Shown: positions 9,244 through 20,636 of the stretch, in pieces
Numbering within the stretch: the first letter of the stretch is position 1
How the letters are laid out: each line of letters starts with the position of its first letter
Assembly: GCA_963793105.1 (NCBI GenBank)
Contig: CAWBZB010000008.1
Coordinates: 1 to 64,000 of the forward strand
DNA from: UBA10649 sp963793105
GTDB lineage: Bacteria; Actinomycetota; Actinomycetes; S36-B12
Reading direction: 5' to 3'
Length of the DNA stretch: 64,000 bases
Made by a program: the position numbers and the translations under genes
Notes under the pieces: generated by a model
The model's input: only the letters and a program-made list of their open reading frames with translations
Databases searched by the model: none
Told to the model about the DNA's origin: nothing

Positions 9244-9459
9244 ATGCCCCTCAGGCCAGCACGAGTAGGACGCACCGGTGTCATCGGTGCACCCGTGGCG
9301 AAGACGGCCGTCGTGGCGGCCGCCGTGACACCCGGCCCGTCGCCGGTGGCCAAGGCCGCCGTCGTGGGAGCAGCCGTGACGCCCGGCCCGTCGCCGGTGG
9401 CCAAGGCCGCCGTCGTGGGTGCCGCCGTGACACCCGGGCGCGGGCGCCGACGCATCTAG
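9244..9459 (+). CDS. small repetitive Ala/Val/Pro-rich protein
   Basis: A 71-residue basic protein directly after the DUF6325 gene. It opens MPLRPARVGRTGVIGAPVAK and then consists of a hydrophobic AAVVGAAVTPGPSP-type block repeated 2.6 times, ending in an Arg-rich tail RGRRRI. Each block could form a short hydrophobic helix broken by PGPSP, so membrane association is possible. DUF6325 genes are commonly followed by a small protein of the type MPLRR...VARTAVVAG with only one such block, so the expansion here looks recent. Function unknown. Confidence 0.65.
   Translation: MPLRPARVGRTGVIGAPVAKTAVVAAAVTPGPSPVAKAAVVGAAVTPGPSPVAKAAVVGAAVTPGRGRRRI
9295..9437 (+). repeat. 51-bp in-frame tandem repeat
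   Basis: Two nearly identical 51-base units (9325-9375 and 9376-9426) plus a diverged half unit before (9295-9324) and 11 bases after. The unit is 17 codons, so the frame is kept. Only a few third-position changes separate the copies, which suggests recent slippage or recombination. Confidence 0.9.
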
Positions 9460-9492
9460 GCCAGGCGGCGCGGCCGCTGCGCACTTGGGCGC

Positions 9493-9690
9493 GGGCGTCA
9501 GGTCCGGTGATCGACGATGCCGGGTCCAGGTGACGGTCGCCCCCGGGGCGCACAGGGTGGACGCGTGCTGGATGGTGTTGAGGATGTCCTCATCGGGGAT
9601 GTTGCCGAAGGCGCCGCACAGCAGGAGGACGTCGGCAGGCAGGTAGCCGACGTAGGAGTCCACGCACGTCGGAACGCCGCAGGTGTCCCG
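9493..9690 (-). pseudogene. remnant of a SAM-dependent methyltransferase
   Basis: The minus strand reads DSYVGYLPADVLLLCGAFGN, then IPDEDILNTIQHASTLCAPG and ATVTWTRHRRSPDLTP without a stop. This matches the central part of an actinobacterial class I methyltransferase family (motif II region with FGNI and WTRHRRxPDLTP). A TGA lies just upstream in the same frame, the SAM-binding N-terminus is missing, and after DLTP the reading frame runs into the antisense of the repeat protein. It is therefore a both-ends-truncated gene fragment lying between the repeat gene and the trehalose synthase gene. Confidence 0.6.
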
Positions 9691-9738
9691 GCAAGCTCCA
9701 TGGGTGCGTCAGCGGATCCGAAGGGCCCGCTGGTCCGA

Positions 9739-13107
<3,369 letters not shown>

Positions 13108-13242
13108 GCATCCGCTCCCTGGCTCGTGACCGTCCGGCCGTCTCTGCTTGCCCCCCACCGAGGCTAGTCACCTCAAGTCCCGCTGCGCAGGCGCACCCCA
13201 ACGGCAGCGGACGGCGGACCATCCCCGAACGGCTGCCCTGAG

Positions 13243-14308
13243 TCACGAGGCCCGACGCCACACCGCCAGCTGGTCGGCGATCGATTCCCCGGCCCTGAGC
13301 AGGGCGTCACGCTCCTCCGTCGTGACCGGCAGCGCGATCACCGAGTGCCATCCGGTCGCGTCCATGTCGACGGGCAGTCCCATCACGGGTCGACGCCGGC
13401 CACTCGTCCGCGGAGACCCGCACCTGCAGCGGGAGCACCACGCGATGCCCATCCTGCAGCGACGACACAAGGTCGACGACCGAGTGGGCGGTCGCCGTGC
13501 TCGTCCGACCGGACCAATGCGCGAACCATGGCTTCACCAGCGCGCGCACGTCCGGCGGCAGTGACGCCACGAACAGTGTCGCTTCCTCCGCGCGATGCTC
13601 ACCGAGGAGCTCCGCCAGCCGAGCCCGTCCCGCGGCGACCTCGAGCGGGAGGTCGTCGAGTGACGACCGGTTGCGCAGGCCCTCCAGATGCGCCTGCCAC
13701 GCGGCTCGCGGAAGGCCCGCGGCACGAACGCTCGACCAGATCGGCACCGCGTGCGGACCATGCTCGCCGAGCAGGTAGCCCGTCACGACCGGCGCCCGCT
13801 CGCCGTCGAGGCCCGCCGCGAGCTCGCGACGGAAACGCAGCGTGTCGCTGTACGAACCCGCACCCACCACGCGATGCCGACCCAGCCGCTCGGAGAACAC
13901 GTCCACCGCGAGCTCCACCGGGTTCGACTGGATGATGACGAGTGCATCGTCCGAACCGTGCGCTGCGAGCGCCTCCGCGTAGAACTCGAACACCGGGAGG
14001 TTCGCCGCGGCCACGGCGTCACGCGTGGTAGCCACGTGGGCATCCACCGAAGGCGTCTCGCCAGCGACCATGATGATGACGTCGGCGTCGATCGCATCGC
14101 CGTCGAGCACCGGCTCGATGCGAGGCGTGTGGGGTGCGTACGCGTCCAGGAGGTCGATCCGTAGACCGAACACCCCTGCCTCGCTCGCACCTCCGCGCCT
14201 GCCGACCAGCTGCAGTCGCTCCCCCTGCCGGACCGCTCCGGTCGCGAGGAGCTGCATGCAGACGGCCCGCCCGACAGAGCCGGCAGCACCGATTACGGCT
14301 ACGTCCAT
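13243..14308 (-). pseudogene. malate/lactate dehydrogenase, frameshifted near the C-terminus
   Basis: An NAD-dependent 2-hydroxyacid dehydrogenase of the LDH/MDH superfamily: MDVAVIGAAGSVGRAV dinucleotide fold, VAGETPSVD loop, QSNPVELAVDV, GAGSYSDTLRFRREL and the catalytic-His loop GEHGPHAVPIW. The reading holds to VSADEWPAS and then slips; the expected C-terminus (VMGLPVDMDATGWHSVIALP to WRRAS and a stop at 13243) continues in another frame. The span is 355 codons plus one base, so removing one base near 13388-13396 restores a 354-residue enzyme. GAAGGAG lies about 10 bases before ATG 14308. Either a sequencing insertion or a damaged gene; the catalytic core is intact. Confidence 0.75.
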
Positions 14309-14393
14309 CGCCACGCATCTCCTTCGCCGGAGCCCACGACGCTAGCAGCCAGCCGGACTCGCATCCGGACGAACGGAACCGCGACCGGACGAC

Positions 14394-15956
14394 TCAGAAC
14401 GGCGGCGGATCCGGACCCTGCCCCGTCTGACCCCCGGGCGCATCCCCGGGCCAGACGTCCTCAAGGCGCGCCACCGGCCCATGCAGGTACTCGATGCCGG
14501 CCGGCGAAAGCCACCGGCACGAGCCGTCGGTCGAGGACTCCGTGATCCGCCACCCCGAGTGGGTCTTGAGCTGGTGATGCCTCGTGCACACCATGCCCAG
14601 GTTCGCCCGGTCCGTCGACCCTGCCCTGGACCACGGCGTGGCATGGTCAGCCTGGCCCAGATCGGCGCGACGGGTACAGCCGGGAAATCGACAGCGGACA
14701 TCGCGGTCGATGAGGTACTGGCGCAGAGCGGGCGGAACCGCGTAGGTCCGCCGACCGCGATCGAGCACGTGGCCCGTCAACGGATCCACGATGAGACGGC
14801 GAAGCGTGGCCGTGCCGTCAGCCCGGATCAGCTCGCGGACGACTCCGGCGCTCACGCAGACTTCGCCACCGGGACCCGAGCTGGCCGAGATGCTGGCCGC
14901 CGAGTCCGCTAGGCCGAGCAGGCTGTCGAGGTCGATGACCACGTTCACATGCACGCGGACGCGGGCGGCGGCCGAGTCGCGCGGACTCGAGTTCCCGGCG
15001 TCGGCGAGAAGGAGCGAGGCGAGCGCCTCAGCGCGACGTTCCCCGATGCCCGCGTTGCCGGGAGTCGAAGGCGGCACCGACAGGCCCGGATTCCTCGCGA
15101 GCGTGTCGATGGCGGTGAGGCACCCGAGTGCCTCGGCGACGCCCATGCGAGCCATGAGCAGCGCCATGCCGTCGGCCTCCGGCTCGATCCACACGTCGCG
15201 GGTGCGCCGGGCCCGCCGGCGGCGCTCGTCCGCGCCGCTCGAGTCCGCGCGTTGCAGGGCACGCTCGGCGGCCCGCCTGGTGGCGGACACGCCCCCTCTG
15301 CGGGCGATGGGCAGGATCCGGCCCTCGATCTGGGCGCACATGCGGGGGAAGTCGGGGTCGCGAGCGTCGCCCAGCCAGACCGGGTATCCGCCCAGCCGCA
15401 TGACGGCGCTGCAGATCGCATCCGCATGCCGGGCAGTGATCTCGCCGGAGGCCAGCGCAGCGCGGGTCCCGGGCAGGGCGACGTCAAGAATGCGGGAGCA
15501 GCGGATCCGCTGTGCCGCCCACGACTCGGACCAGCGGGTCGCCGCGGCTATCTCCGACCGGGCAGCGTCCTCGATCGTCACGATCCCGGTGTCGATGACA
15601 TGCTCGTCGATCCGAGGGGCGGCCCCCGCCAACGCCACCAGTGCCTGCGACTGGAGGGCGGCCAGCCAGGCGAGCGCCGCCTCGGTGGCGCGGACGTAGG
15701 CCACCTGCATCGGCGGGGTGAGCGTCTGGGGGTCGAGTTGCGCCAGCGCGAGCACGAGGTCGGGGCCGGGGCGCCTCATCAGGTGCGCGAGGCGATCGGT
15801 CTGTCCTGCGACGCCGTCGCCATCGGGTGGGGCGTCTGCGCCGTCGAGGTCGAGCAGGGCGGCCCACTCTTCCTCAGTGATCGCGTGCTCACTCATCGCG
15901 TGCTCACTCATCGCGTGCTCAGTCATCGCGTGCTCAGTGATCGCGCACTCGGTCAT
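14394..15956 (-). CDS. DUF222 / HNH endonuclease domain protein
   Basis: A 520-residue protein of the 13E12-repeat type widespread in actinobacteria. The body is the helical DUF222 domain (about residues 60-370) and the C-terminus carries an HNH nuclease motif: DRDVRCRFPGCTRRADLGQ, DHATPWSRAGSTDRANLGMV, CTRHHQLKTHSGW, with paired zinc cysteines and the His-Asn-His set. The first 26 residues are five copies of a pentapeptide M/I-T/S-E-H-A encoded by a 15-bp tandem repeat, an unusual leader; any of several in-frame Met codons could start translation. Its role is unknown; such genes often multiply in genomes and some lie in mobile elements, but no element ends are visible here. Confidence 0.88.
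   Translation of the reverse strand: MTECAITEHAMTEHAMSEHAMSEHAITEEEWAALLDLDGADAPPDGDGVAGQTDRLAHLMRRPGPDLVLALAQLDPQTLTPPMQVAYVRATEAALAWLAALQSQALVALAGAAPRIDEHVIDTGIVTIEDAARSEIAAATRWSESWAAQRIRCSRILDVALPGTRAALASGEITARHADAICSAVMRLGGYPVWLGDARDPDFPRMCAQIEGRILPIARRGGVSATRRAAERALQRADSSGADERRRRARRTRDVWIEPEADGMALLMARMGVAEALGCLTAIDTLARNPGLSVPPSTPGNAGIGERRAEALASLLLADAGNSSPRDSAAARVRVHVNVVIDLDSLLGLADSAASISASSGPGGEVCVSAGVVRELIRADGTATLRRLIVDPLTGHVLDRGRRTYAVPPALRQYLIDRDVRCRFPGCTRRADLGQADHATPWSRAGSTDRANLGMVCTRHHQLKTHSGWRITESSTDGSCRWLSPAGIEYLHGPVARLEDVWPGDAPGGQTGQGPDPPPF
15881..15955 (-). repeat. 15-bp tandem repeat at the 5' end of the HNH gene
   Basis: Five 15-base units in a row (starts at 15881, 15896, 15911, 15926, 15941), three almost identical and the outer two diverged. 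Each codes for five residues (for example MSEHA), and four of them begin with Met or can act as alternative starts. A change in copy number would alter leader length without breaking the frame. Confidence 0.92.
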
Positions 15957-16027
15957 GACCCCATCCTCGTCGGGGGGTCTGACAGCCCCGCGCTGCCAAG
16001 CGTCCCGATTCCCGTTTGACTGGGCGC

Positions 16028-16909
16028 ATGACCGACACCTCCCGTCCCGTCCTCTCCAGCGGCGTCTTCACGCTCGCGTCTCGCAGCGACGACCCCCTGA
16101 CCGTCCGCCGGCTCGGCTTCGGCGCCATGCGCATCACGGGCGCCGGCATCTGGGGGGACCCGCCCGACAGGAACGCCGCCATCGCCGTGCTGCGACGCGC
16201 CGTCGAACTGGGCGTGGATCTCATCGACACCGCGGATGCATACGGACCCTTCACCAGTGAGGACCTGATCCGCGAGGCGCTGCACCCCTACGACGGCCTC
16301 GTCATCGCGACCAAGGGCGGCCTGACCCGACAGGGGCCGGACCAGTGGGAGTCCGTCGGCCGGCCCGCCTACCTGAGGCAGTGCGTCCAGATGTCCCTGC
16401 GCAGACTCGGGGTGGATCGCATCGACCTGTGGCAACTGCATCGCATCGACCCCCGCGTGCCGGCCGAAGACCAGTTCGGGGTCATCGCCGACATGCAGCG
16501 CGAGGGCCTGATCCGGCACGTGGGCCTGTCCGAGGTGTCCGTCGACGACGTTGTCGCTGCGCGTCGCCACTTCGACGTCGTGAGCGTCCAGAACCTCTAC
16601 AACGTCGCCGCGCGCAGCAGCGAGGAACTGCTGCGCTACTGCGGGAAGGAGGAGATCGGCTTCATCCCCTGGTTCCCCCTCGGCAACCGCGCGTTGCTCG
16701 GGGAGGACAGCCCGGTCGCGGCGCTCGCGTCCCGCCTCGCCGCCACCCCCGGACAGGTGGCCCTCGCCTGGCTGCTGCGGCACTCGCCGGTGATGCTTCC
16801 GATCCCGGGCACCGGGTCACTCACGCATCTGGAGGAGAACTGCGCTGCCGCCGTCGTCGATCTCGACGACCACGCCATGACCGAGCTCGACCGGCTCGCG
16901 ACCGGGTAG
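16028..16909 (+). CDS. aldo/keto reductase
   Basis: A 293-residue NADPH-dependent oxidoreductase of the aldo/keto reductase superfamily. Family blocks seen in order: VRRLGFGAMRITG, GVDLIDTADAYGPF (catalytic Asp and Tyr), IATKGGL (catalytic Lys), the helix LRRLGVDRIDLWQLHRID with the catalytic-site His, RHVGLSEVS, SVQNLYNV, and the cofactor end PIPGTGSLTHLEEN. It looks most like the YdbC/pyridoxal-reductase-like branch, but substrate cannot be told. ATG at 16028 is chosen over an in-frame TTG at 16016. It converges with the cupin gene 3 bases downstream. Confidence 0.92.
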   Translation: MTDTSRPVLSSGVFTLASRSDDPLTVRRLGFGAMRITGAGIWGDPPDRNAAIAVLRRAVELGVDLIDTADAYGPFTSEDLIREALHPYDGLVIATKGGLTRQGPDQWESVGRPAYLRQCVQMSLRRLGVDRIDLWQLHRIDPRVPAEDQFGVIADMQREGLIRHVGLSEVSVDDVVAARRHFDVVSVQNLYNVAARSSEELLRYCGKEEIGFIPWFPLGNRALLGEDSPVAALASRLAATPGQVALAWLLRHSPVMLPIPGTGSLTHLEENCAAAVVDLDDHAMTELDRLATG

Positions 16910-16912
16910 GAC

Positions 16913-17245
16913 TCAGCGCTCGACGAGCCACACCTTGCGAAGCGGCTCATCGACCTCCCAGACGGTTCGCGTGCCGGCGTCCAGCACGCCGACCACGCCG
17001 GGGTGCAGGTCCAGCGTGCGACCGTCCTCGAGTACCACGCGGCCAGATCCGGCGATCACGACGAACACCTCGTCTGTCTCGATGTCGGTCGAGCGACCTA
17101 CTGGGTGCTCCCACACCCCCACCTCAAGGGCATCGGTCCGCGCGAGCACGGCCAGCCCGGTGGCTAGCACGCCGTCGGGGCACTTGTCCTCCGGCAGGTC
17201 GCTGAACTCGAGCTCGGTGGACGCGGCGTCGAAGGCGGAGGTCAT
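16913..17245 (-). CDS. cupin domain protein
   Basis: A 110-residue single-domain cupin. The motif 1 region is ELEVGVWEHPVGRSTDIETDEVFVVIAGSG and motif 2 is DLHPGVVGVLDAGTRTVWEVDEPLRKVW. It lacks the full GxH-x-HxE metal set (the sequence has STDIETDE), so it resembles the DUF861/RmlC-like non-metal cupins. ATG at 17245 starts the conserved part. A longer reading into the 24-bp repeat upstream would add four copies of VLTRQGAR and is almost certainly untranslated leader. Confidence 0.8.
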   Translation of the reverse strand: MTSAFDAASTELEFSDLPEDKCPDGVLATGLAVLARTDALEVGVWEHPVGRSTDIETDEVFVVIAGSGRVVLEDGRTLDLHPGVVGVLDAGTRTVWEVDEPLRKVWLVER

Positions 17246-17260
17246 GACGCCATCATGGAG

Positions 17261-17362
17261 CACTCGCGCCCCCTGCCTCGTTAGCACTCGCGCCCCCTGC
17301 CTCGTTAGCACTCGCGCCCCCTGCCTCGTTAGCACTCGCGCCCCCTGCCTCGTTAGCACTCG
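17261..17362. repeat. 24-bp tandem repeat array in a divergent promoter region
   Basis: Four perfect 24-base copies (17261-17284, 17285-17308, 17309-17332, 17333-17356) of a unit running CACTCGCG...CTCGTTAG, followed by six bases of a fifth. The array lies just before the cupin start (17245, minus) and about 90 bases before the next plus-strand gene. Each junction creates TTAGCACTC, identical to one arm of the CIRCE operator seen upstream of groEL in this same window. There are no unique spacers, so it is not a CRISPR. Confidence 0.93.
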
Positions 17363-17451
17363 GGGGTACTTGTGTGCCAACCACATCTGACGCACTCTTG
17401 CCTCAACCACGTGCACGAGGTGCAGCACCACGAACTGCAGGAGGTTGAGTC

Positions 17452-17973
17452 GTGTCGTCCGTCCACGTTTCCCCCTTCCTGCGCTCGGACTACTCGCTGG
17501 CCGGCTTCGTCATCTCGGGCCGCTGGCCGGACTCCACCCGCGAATGGACGCAGTTCCTCGCGCTCGCCGTGCGAATGGCCGCGCACCCCGGATGCCTCGC
17601 CCACACCTCGGTCTTCCGATCCGTCGACGAGCTGCCGGACGATCCGCAGCCGGACACCGTCGGACTCGTCATGTGCGCCGGGCCGGTCATCGGGGAGGAC
17701 GCGCCCGGACCCGGAGCGCTGTCTGCGCCGCAGCCCACCGCCCTGCTCGTCCTCCACCCACCGTCGGAGACCAGCCCCTCGACCCCGGAGAACGCCGGGG
17801 CCGCCTCCGGCGCGCTGCTGCTCCCGGGCCTGCCACACCTCGGGCTCGGCCACCGCGCGAGCTGGGTCGAGGCGGAAGCCGACGGAACGGTGACCCGTCT
17901 GGTCAGCCGGGTCGGCCTCGACCCCGTCGAGGACCCGGACATCGCCGTGCTCGCGACCCTCTGCGCCGCCTGA
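17452..17973 (+). CDS. hypothetical protein
   Basis: A 173-residue protein that I do not recognise. It has no signal peptide or clear membrane helix; the N-terminal half (SDYSLAGFVISGRWPDSTRE, FLALAVRMAAHPGCLAHTSV) looks folded and the middle is Pro/Ala-rich (PPSETSPSTPENAGAASG), probably a linker. GTG at 17452 is well supported by AGGAGG 7 bases upstream. It converges with the decarboxylase gene, with only 15 bases between the stops. Base composition matches its neighbours. Confidence 0.65.
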   Translation: MSSVHVSPFLRSDYSLAGFVISGRWPDSTREWTQFLALAVRMAAHPGCLAHTSVFRSVDELPDDPQPDTVGLVMCAGPVIGEDAPGPGALSAPQPTALLVLHPPSETSPSTPENAGAASGALLLPGLPHLGLGHRASWVEAEADGTVTRLVSRVGLDPVEDPDIAVLATLCAA

Positions 17974-17977
17974 CGGC

Positions 17978-18005
17978 GACGTCGACGATCAGACGTCGAC
18001 GATCA
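17978..18005. repeat. 14-bp tandem duplication across the decarboxylase stop
   Basis: The sequence GACGTCGACGATCA occurs twice back to back (17978-17991 and 17992-18005). The second copy encodes the last residues of the minus-strand decarboxylase (LIVDV) and the first carries its TGA. It may simply be a slippage duplication in the gap between two convergent stops. Confidence 0.85.
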
Positions 18006-19407
18006 GCATGGTCTCCAAGGTCGGATCGCTGCAGTAGGCGACGCGGCACACCCGGCTGGCGGCCACGATCGCATCCACGCTCTCCTGCGTCACCCGCTCA
18101 CCCGGAGCGAGGAGAGGGACCCCCGGCGGATACGGGCAGAACTGCTCGGCGCTGACCTGGCCGACAGCCTCGCGCATCGTCACGCGTCGACGTTCGCTCA
18201 GGAATGCCTCGCGCGGGGTGAGCACGACCTCGGGCTCGACTCGCCACACCGCGAGCGGTGACGACGGCCGGGACTCGCCGCGCTGGGACTCGATCAGGGA
18301 CGCCAGCACGTCCGCGAACTCGAGCACCCAGGCCGGCTCGTCCGCGACCGAGACCGTGAACACGATCGTGTCGTGGTCGGCCGATTCGGGGCCGTGCCCC
18401 AACTCCCACAGCCGCTCGCCGAGCAGGACCCCGTCGGTTCCGGTGCCCGGCAGGATCAGGGTGAGCTTCATCGGATCGACCCGACAGCCGGCCGTCGACT
18501 CGTCGAGGACCACCAACCCGCGCACGCGGGCCAGCCGGCGGCGCGCCTGCGCCACTGCCTCGATGAGCAGCGCCAGTCGAGCCTGGCCGTCGCGCACCAT
18601 CGCCGCGCGCGTCCCGTCGATGGTCGCGAACAGGGTTCCGGACGGCGACGTCGTGGTGGTGAGGTCCACCCACCTGTCCAGGGTGGAACGAGGAATGATG
18701 CCGTCCCGCATGCTGATGACGGCCGTCTGCGAGTAGCCCAGCAGCGCCTTGTGCACGCTGGTCACGGTGAAGTCGGCACCCGCCCGGATCGCCCCTCCCT
18801 CAGGAAGGAAGTCCAGGTGCGCACCCCACGCCTGGTCGATGATGAGCGGCTCGTTGCGGGCATGTGCCGCCGCCGCGAGGCCGGCCACGTCGGAGAGGGT
18901 GCCGATATACGACGGCGAGGTCGCGAAGAATCCGTTGACCTCCCCCGCCGCCGCCGTCAGCGTCGACGCCTCCATGCCGATGGGCAGGTGGAACTCCGGG
19001 TGCAGGCGCGGGTAGATCCAGACCGGACGCGCCCCGATGAGCACGAGTCCGGCCTGGGTGCTGCGGTGCGAGGTCCGGTCGATCGCGATCGAGACGTCCT
19101 GGTCGCCCACCGTGGCCAGGGCGGCGATATTGCCCTGCGAGGAACCCCCGACGAGGAATCGACTGTGGTCGGCGCCCACCGCCTGCGCCCACAGTTCCTC
19201 GGCCTGCTCGAGGTACCTGTGGCTGTAGGCGTTGTCGTCCACGCCGCCCTGGAGCGGGACGTCATCACGCACCATGTCGCCGACGAGGTCGCTGGCCCAT
19301 CCGGCGGCATTCTCGGCGTATCGCATCTTGTGCCCGGGGACCTGCATCGGCCGACGATGGGCCCTGAGCGCACGACGCCACGCGTCGACGAGCGGTGTGC
19401 GGGACAC
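17989..19407 (-). CDS. Orn/Lys/Arg decarboxylase family PLP enzyme
   Basis: A fold-type I PLP enzyme of the group III basic amino acid decarboxylase family, about 472 residues from GTG 19407. Visible blocks: PMQVPGHKMRY near the start, LVGGSSQGNIAAL (phosphate loop), SPSYIGTLSD, IIDQAWGAHLDFLP (PLP-pyridine Asp) and SVHKALLGYSQTA with the Schiff-base Lys. The C-terminal domain ends with QFCPYPPGVPLLAPGE. It lacks the N-terminal wing domain of the large E. coli inducible enzymes, as in shorter Gram-positive homologues. The substrate (arginine, lysine or ornithine) cannot be told. Its start lies only 20 bases from the divergent glycerate kinase start; a longer reading to 19494 would overlap that gene. 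Confidence 0.88.
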   Translation of the reverse strand: MSRTPLVDAWRRALRAHRRPMQVPGHKMRYAENAAGWASDLVGDMVRDDVPLQGGVDDNAYSHRYLEQAEELWAQAVGADHSRFLVGGSSQGNIAALATVGDQDVSIAIDRTSHRSTQAGLVLIGARPVWIYPRLHPEFHLPIGMEASTLTAAAGEVNGFFATSPSYIGTLSDVAGLAAAAHARNEPLIIDQAWGAHLDFLPEGGAIRAGADFTVTSVHKALLGYSQTAVISMRDGIIPRSTLDRWVDLTTTTSPSGTLFATIDGTRAAMVRDGQARLALLIEAVAQARRRLARVRGLVVLDESTAGCRVDPMKLTLILPGTGTDGVLLGERLWELGHGPESADHDTIVFTVSVADEPAWVLEFADVLASLIESQRGESRPSSPLAVWRVEPEVVLTPREAFLSERRRVTMREAVGQVSAEQFCPYPPGVPLLAPGERVTQESVDAIVAASRVCRVAYCSDPTLETMLIVDV

Positions 19408-19427
19408 ACGAGCCTCCGGCTGGTTGA

Positions 19428-20636
19428 GTGGGGCAGGTGCCGCCGGCCCCCATCCTGTCGCAAGCAGACGAGCCTTCGCGTGCCGATCGGGCAAGTGCCG
19501 CGGGGCCCCCTCTCCGCGTCGTGCTGGCCCCCAACGCCTTCAAGGGCTCCATGACCGCGACCCGGGTGGCCGCCGCCATGGCCGAGGGCGTTCGTGACGT
19601 CGCACCCGACGCCGTCCTCGACGTCGCACCCATCGCCGACGGCGGCGACGGGACTGTCGACGCCTTCGTCGCTGCCGGCTACACCCCGATCCCCGTGACC
19701 ACGCGCGGGCCTACGGGTGACCCCGTTCGCTCCTTCATCGCGGCACGCGGGGACACCGTCGTCGTCGAGCTCGCGTCCACCTGCGGGATGGCGCTGCTGC
19801 CCGGCGGCGTGCCGGCCCCGCTCTCCAGCACCACCTCGGGGCTCGGCGACGCGATCCTCGCCGCGCTCGACCACGGCGCCCGCGATCTGCTGGTGTGCCT
19901 GGGCGGCAGCGCCTCGACAGACGGCGGGACGGGGCTGCTGACCGCACTCGGGGCGACGGTCGAGGATCCCCTCGGCCGGCCCGTCGCGGCCGGAGGCTCA
20001 GGACTCGCCGACATCGCCAGGATCGACCTGTCCGGACTCGACCCCCGACTGGCGGCCACCCGGATCACGGTCGCCGTCGACGTCTCCAGCCCGCTGTGCG
20101 GCCCGACCGGAGCCGCAGCGATGTTCGCACCGCAGAAGGGCGCCTCCCCCACACAGGTGGCGGAACTGGACGCAGGTCTTCGCTCCTGGTCACGCGTCCT
20201 GACGGAGTCGACGGGCAGGGACGTCGCGGATCTGCCCGGGGCCGGAGCCGCCGGCGGCAGTGCCGCCGCCCTGCTGGCCGTGTTCGACGCGACCGTGGCA
20301 CCGGGTGCCTCCGTCATCGCCGACCTCGTCGGCCTCGCCGCCCGGCTCGAGTCCGCCGACGTGATCATCACCGGGGAGGGCCGACTGGACCAGCAGAGCG
20401 CCCTGGGCAAGGGTGCGATCGACGTCGCCGCGCGCGCCTTCGCCGCCGGAGTCCCGACCTTGGCGGTCTGCGGTCGCATCGACCTCCCGAGAGGGGAACT
20501 CGCCGCGGCGGGCTTCGCCGGCTGGGCTGACTGCGTCTCCCGCGCGGAGGACGAGGCCCGATCGGTGGCACGGGGCCCGGCGCTCGTCCGCGAGGCGACG
20601 GCCGCCGTCGTCGCCGGCTGGCTCCGGAATCGCTAG
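19428..20636 (+). CDS. glycerate kinase (GlxK/GarK family)
   Basis: Phosphorylates D-glycerate to 2- or 3-phosphoglycerate, linking photorespiration-like or glyoxylate/tartronate routes to glycolysis. The hallmark start is RVVLAPNAFKGSMTAT, followed by PIADGGDGTVDAF, CLGGSASTDGGTGLL, GAGAAGG and ITGEGRLDQQSALGK. Length, about 370 residues for the core, is normal. GTG at 19428 adds about 30 residues before RVVLAP; no better start lies closer, so the N-terminus is uncertain. Its stop overlaps that of the convergent antiporter gene by three bases. Confidence 0.93.
   Translation: MGQVPPAPILSQADEPSRADRASAAGPPLRVVLAPNAFKGSMTATRVAAAMAEGVRDVAPDAVLDVAPIADGGDGTVDAFVAAGYTPIPVTTRGPTGDPVRSFIAARGDTVVVELASTCGMALLPGGVPAPLSSTTSGLGDAILAALDHGARDLLVCLGGSASTDGGTGLLTALGATVEDPLGRPVAAGGSGLADIARIDLSGLDPRLAATRITVAVDVSSPLCGPTGAAAMFAPQKGASPTQVAELDAGLRSWSRVLTESTGRDVADLPGAGAAGGSAAALLAVFDATVAPGASVIADLVGLAARLESADVIITGEGRLDQQSALGKGAIDVAARAFAAGVPTLAVCGRIDLPRGELAAAGFAGWADCVSRAEDEARSVARGPALVREATAAVVAGWLRNR

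Noticed and set aside
9196..9663. A 155-codon minus-strand gene
   Set aside because: Only the first 57 codons resemble a methyltransferase; the rest is antisense of the repeat protein and the DUF6325 gene, so it is treated as a remnant.
14394..15956. DUF222/HNH gene as an active mobile element
   Set aside because: No terminal repeats, target duplication or reverse transcriptase were seen; the family name comes from a repeat element but mobility cannot be supported here.
17246..17431. N-terminal extension of the cupin with VLTRQGAR four times
   Set aside because: It is the translation of the 24-bp repeat; the conserved cupin begins at ATG 17245.
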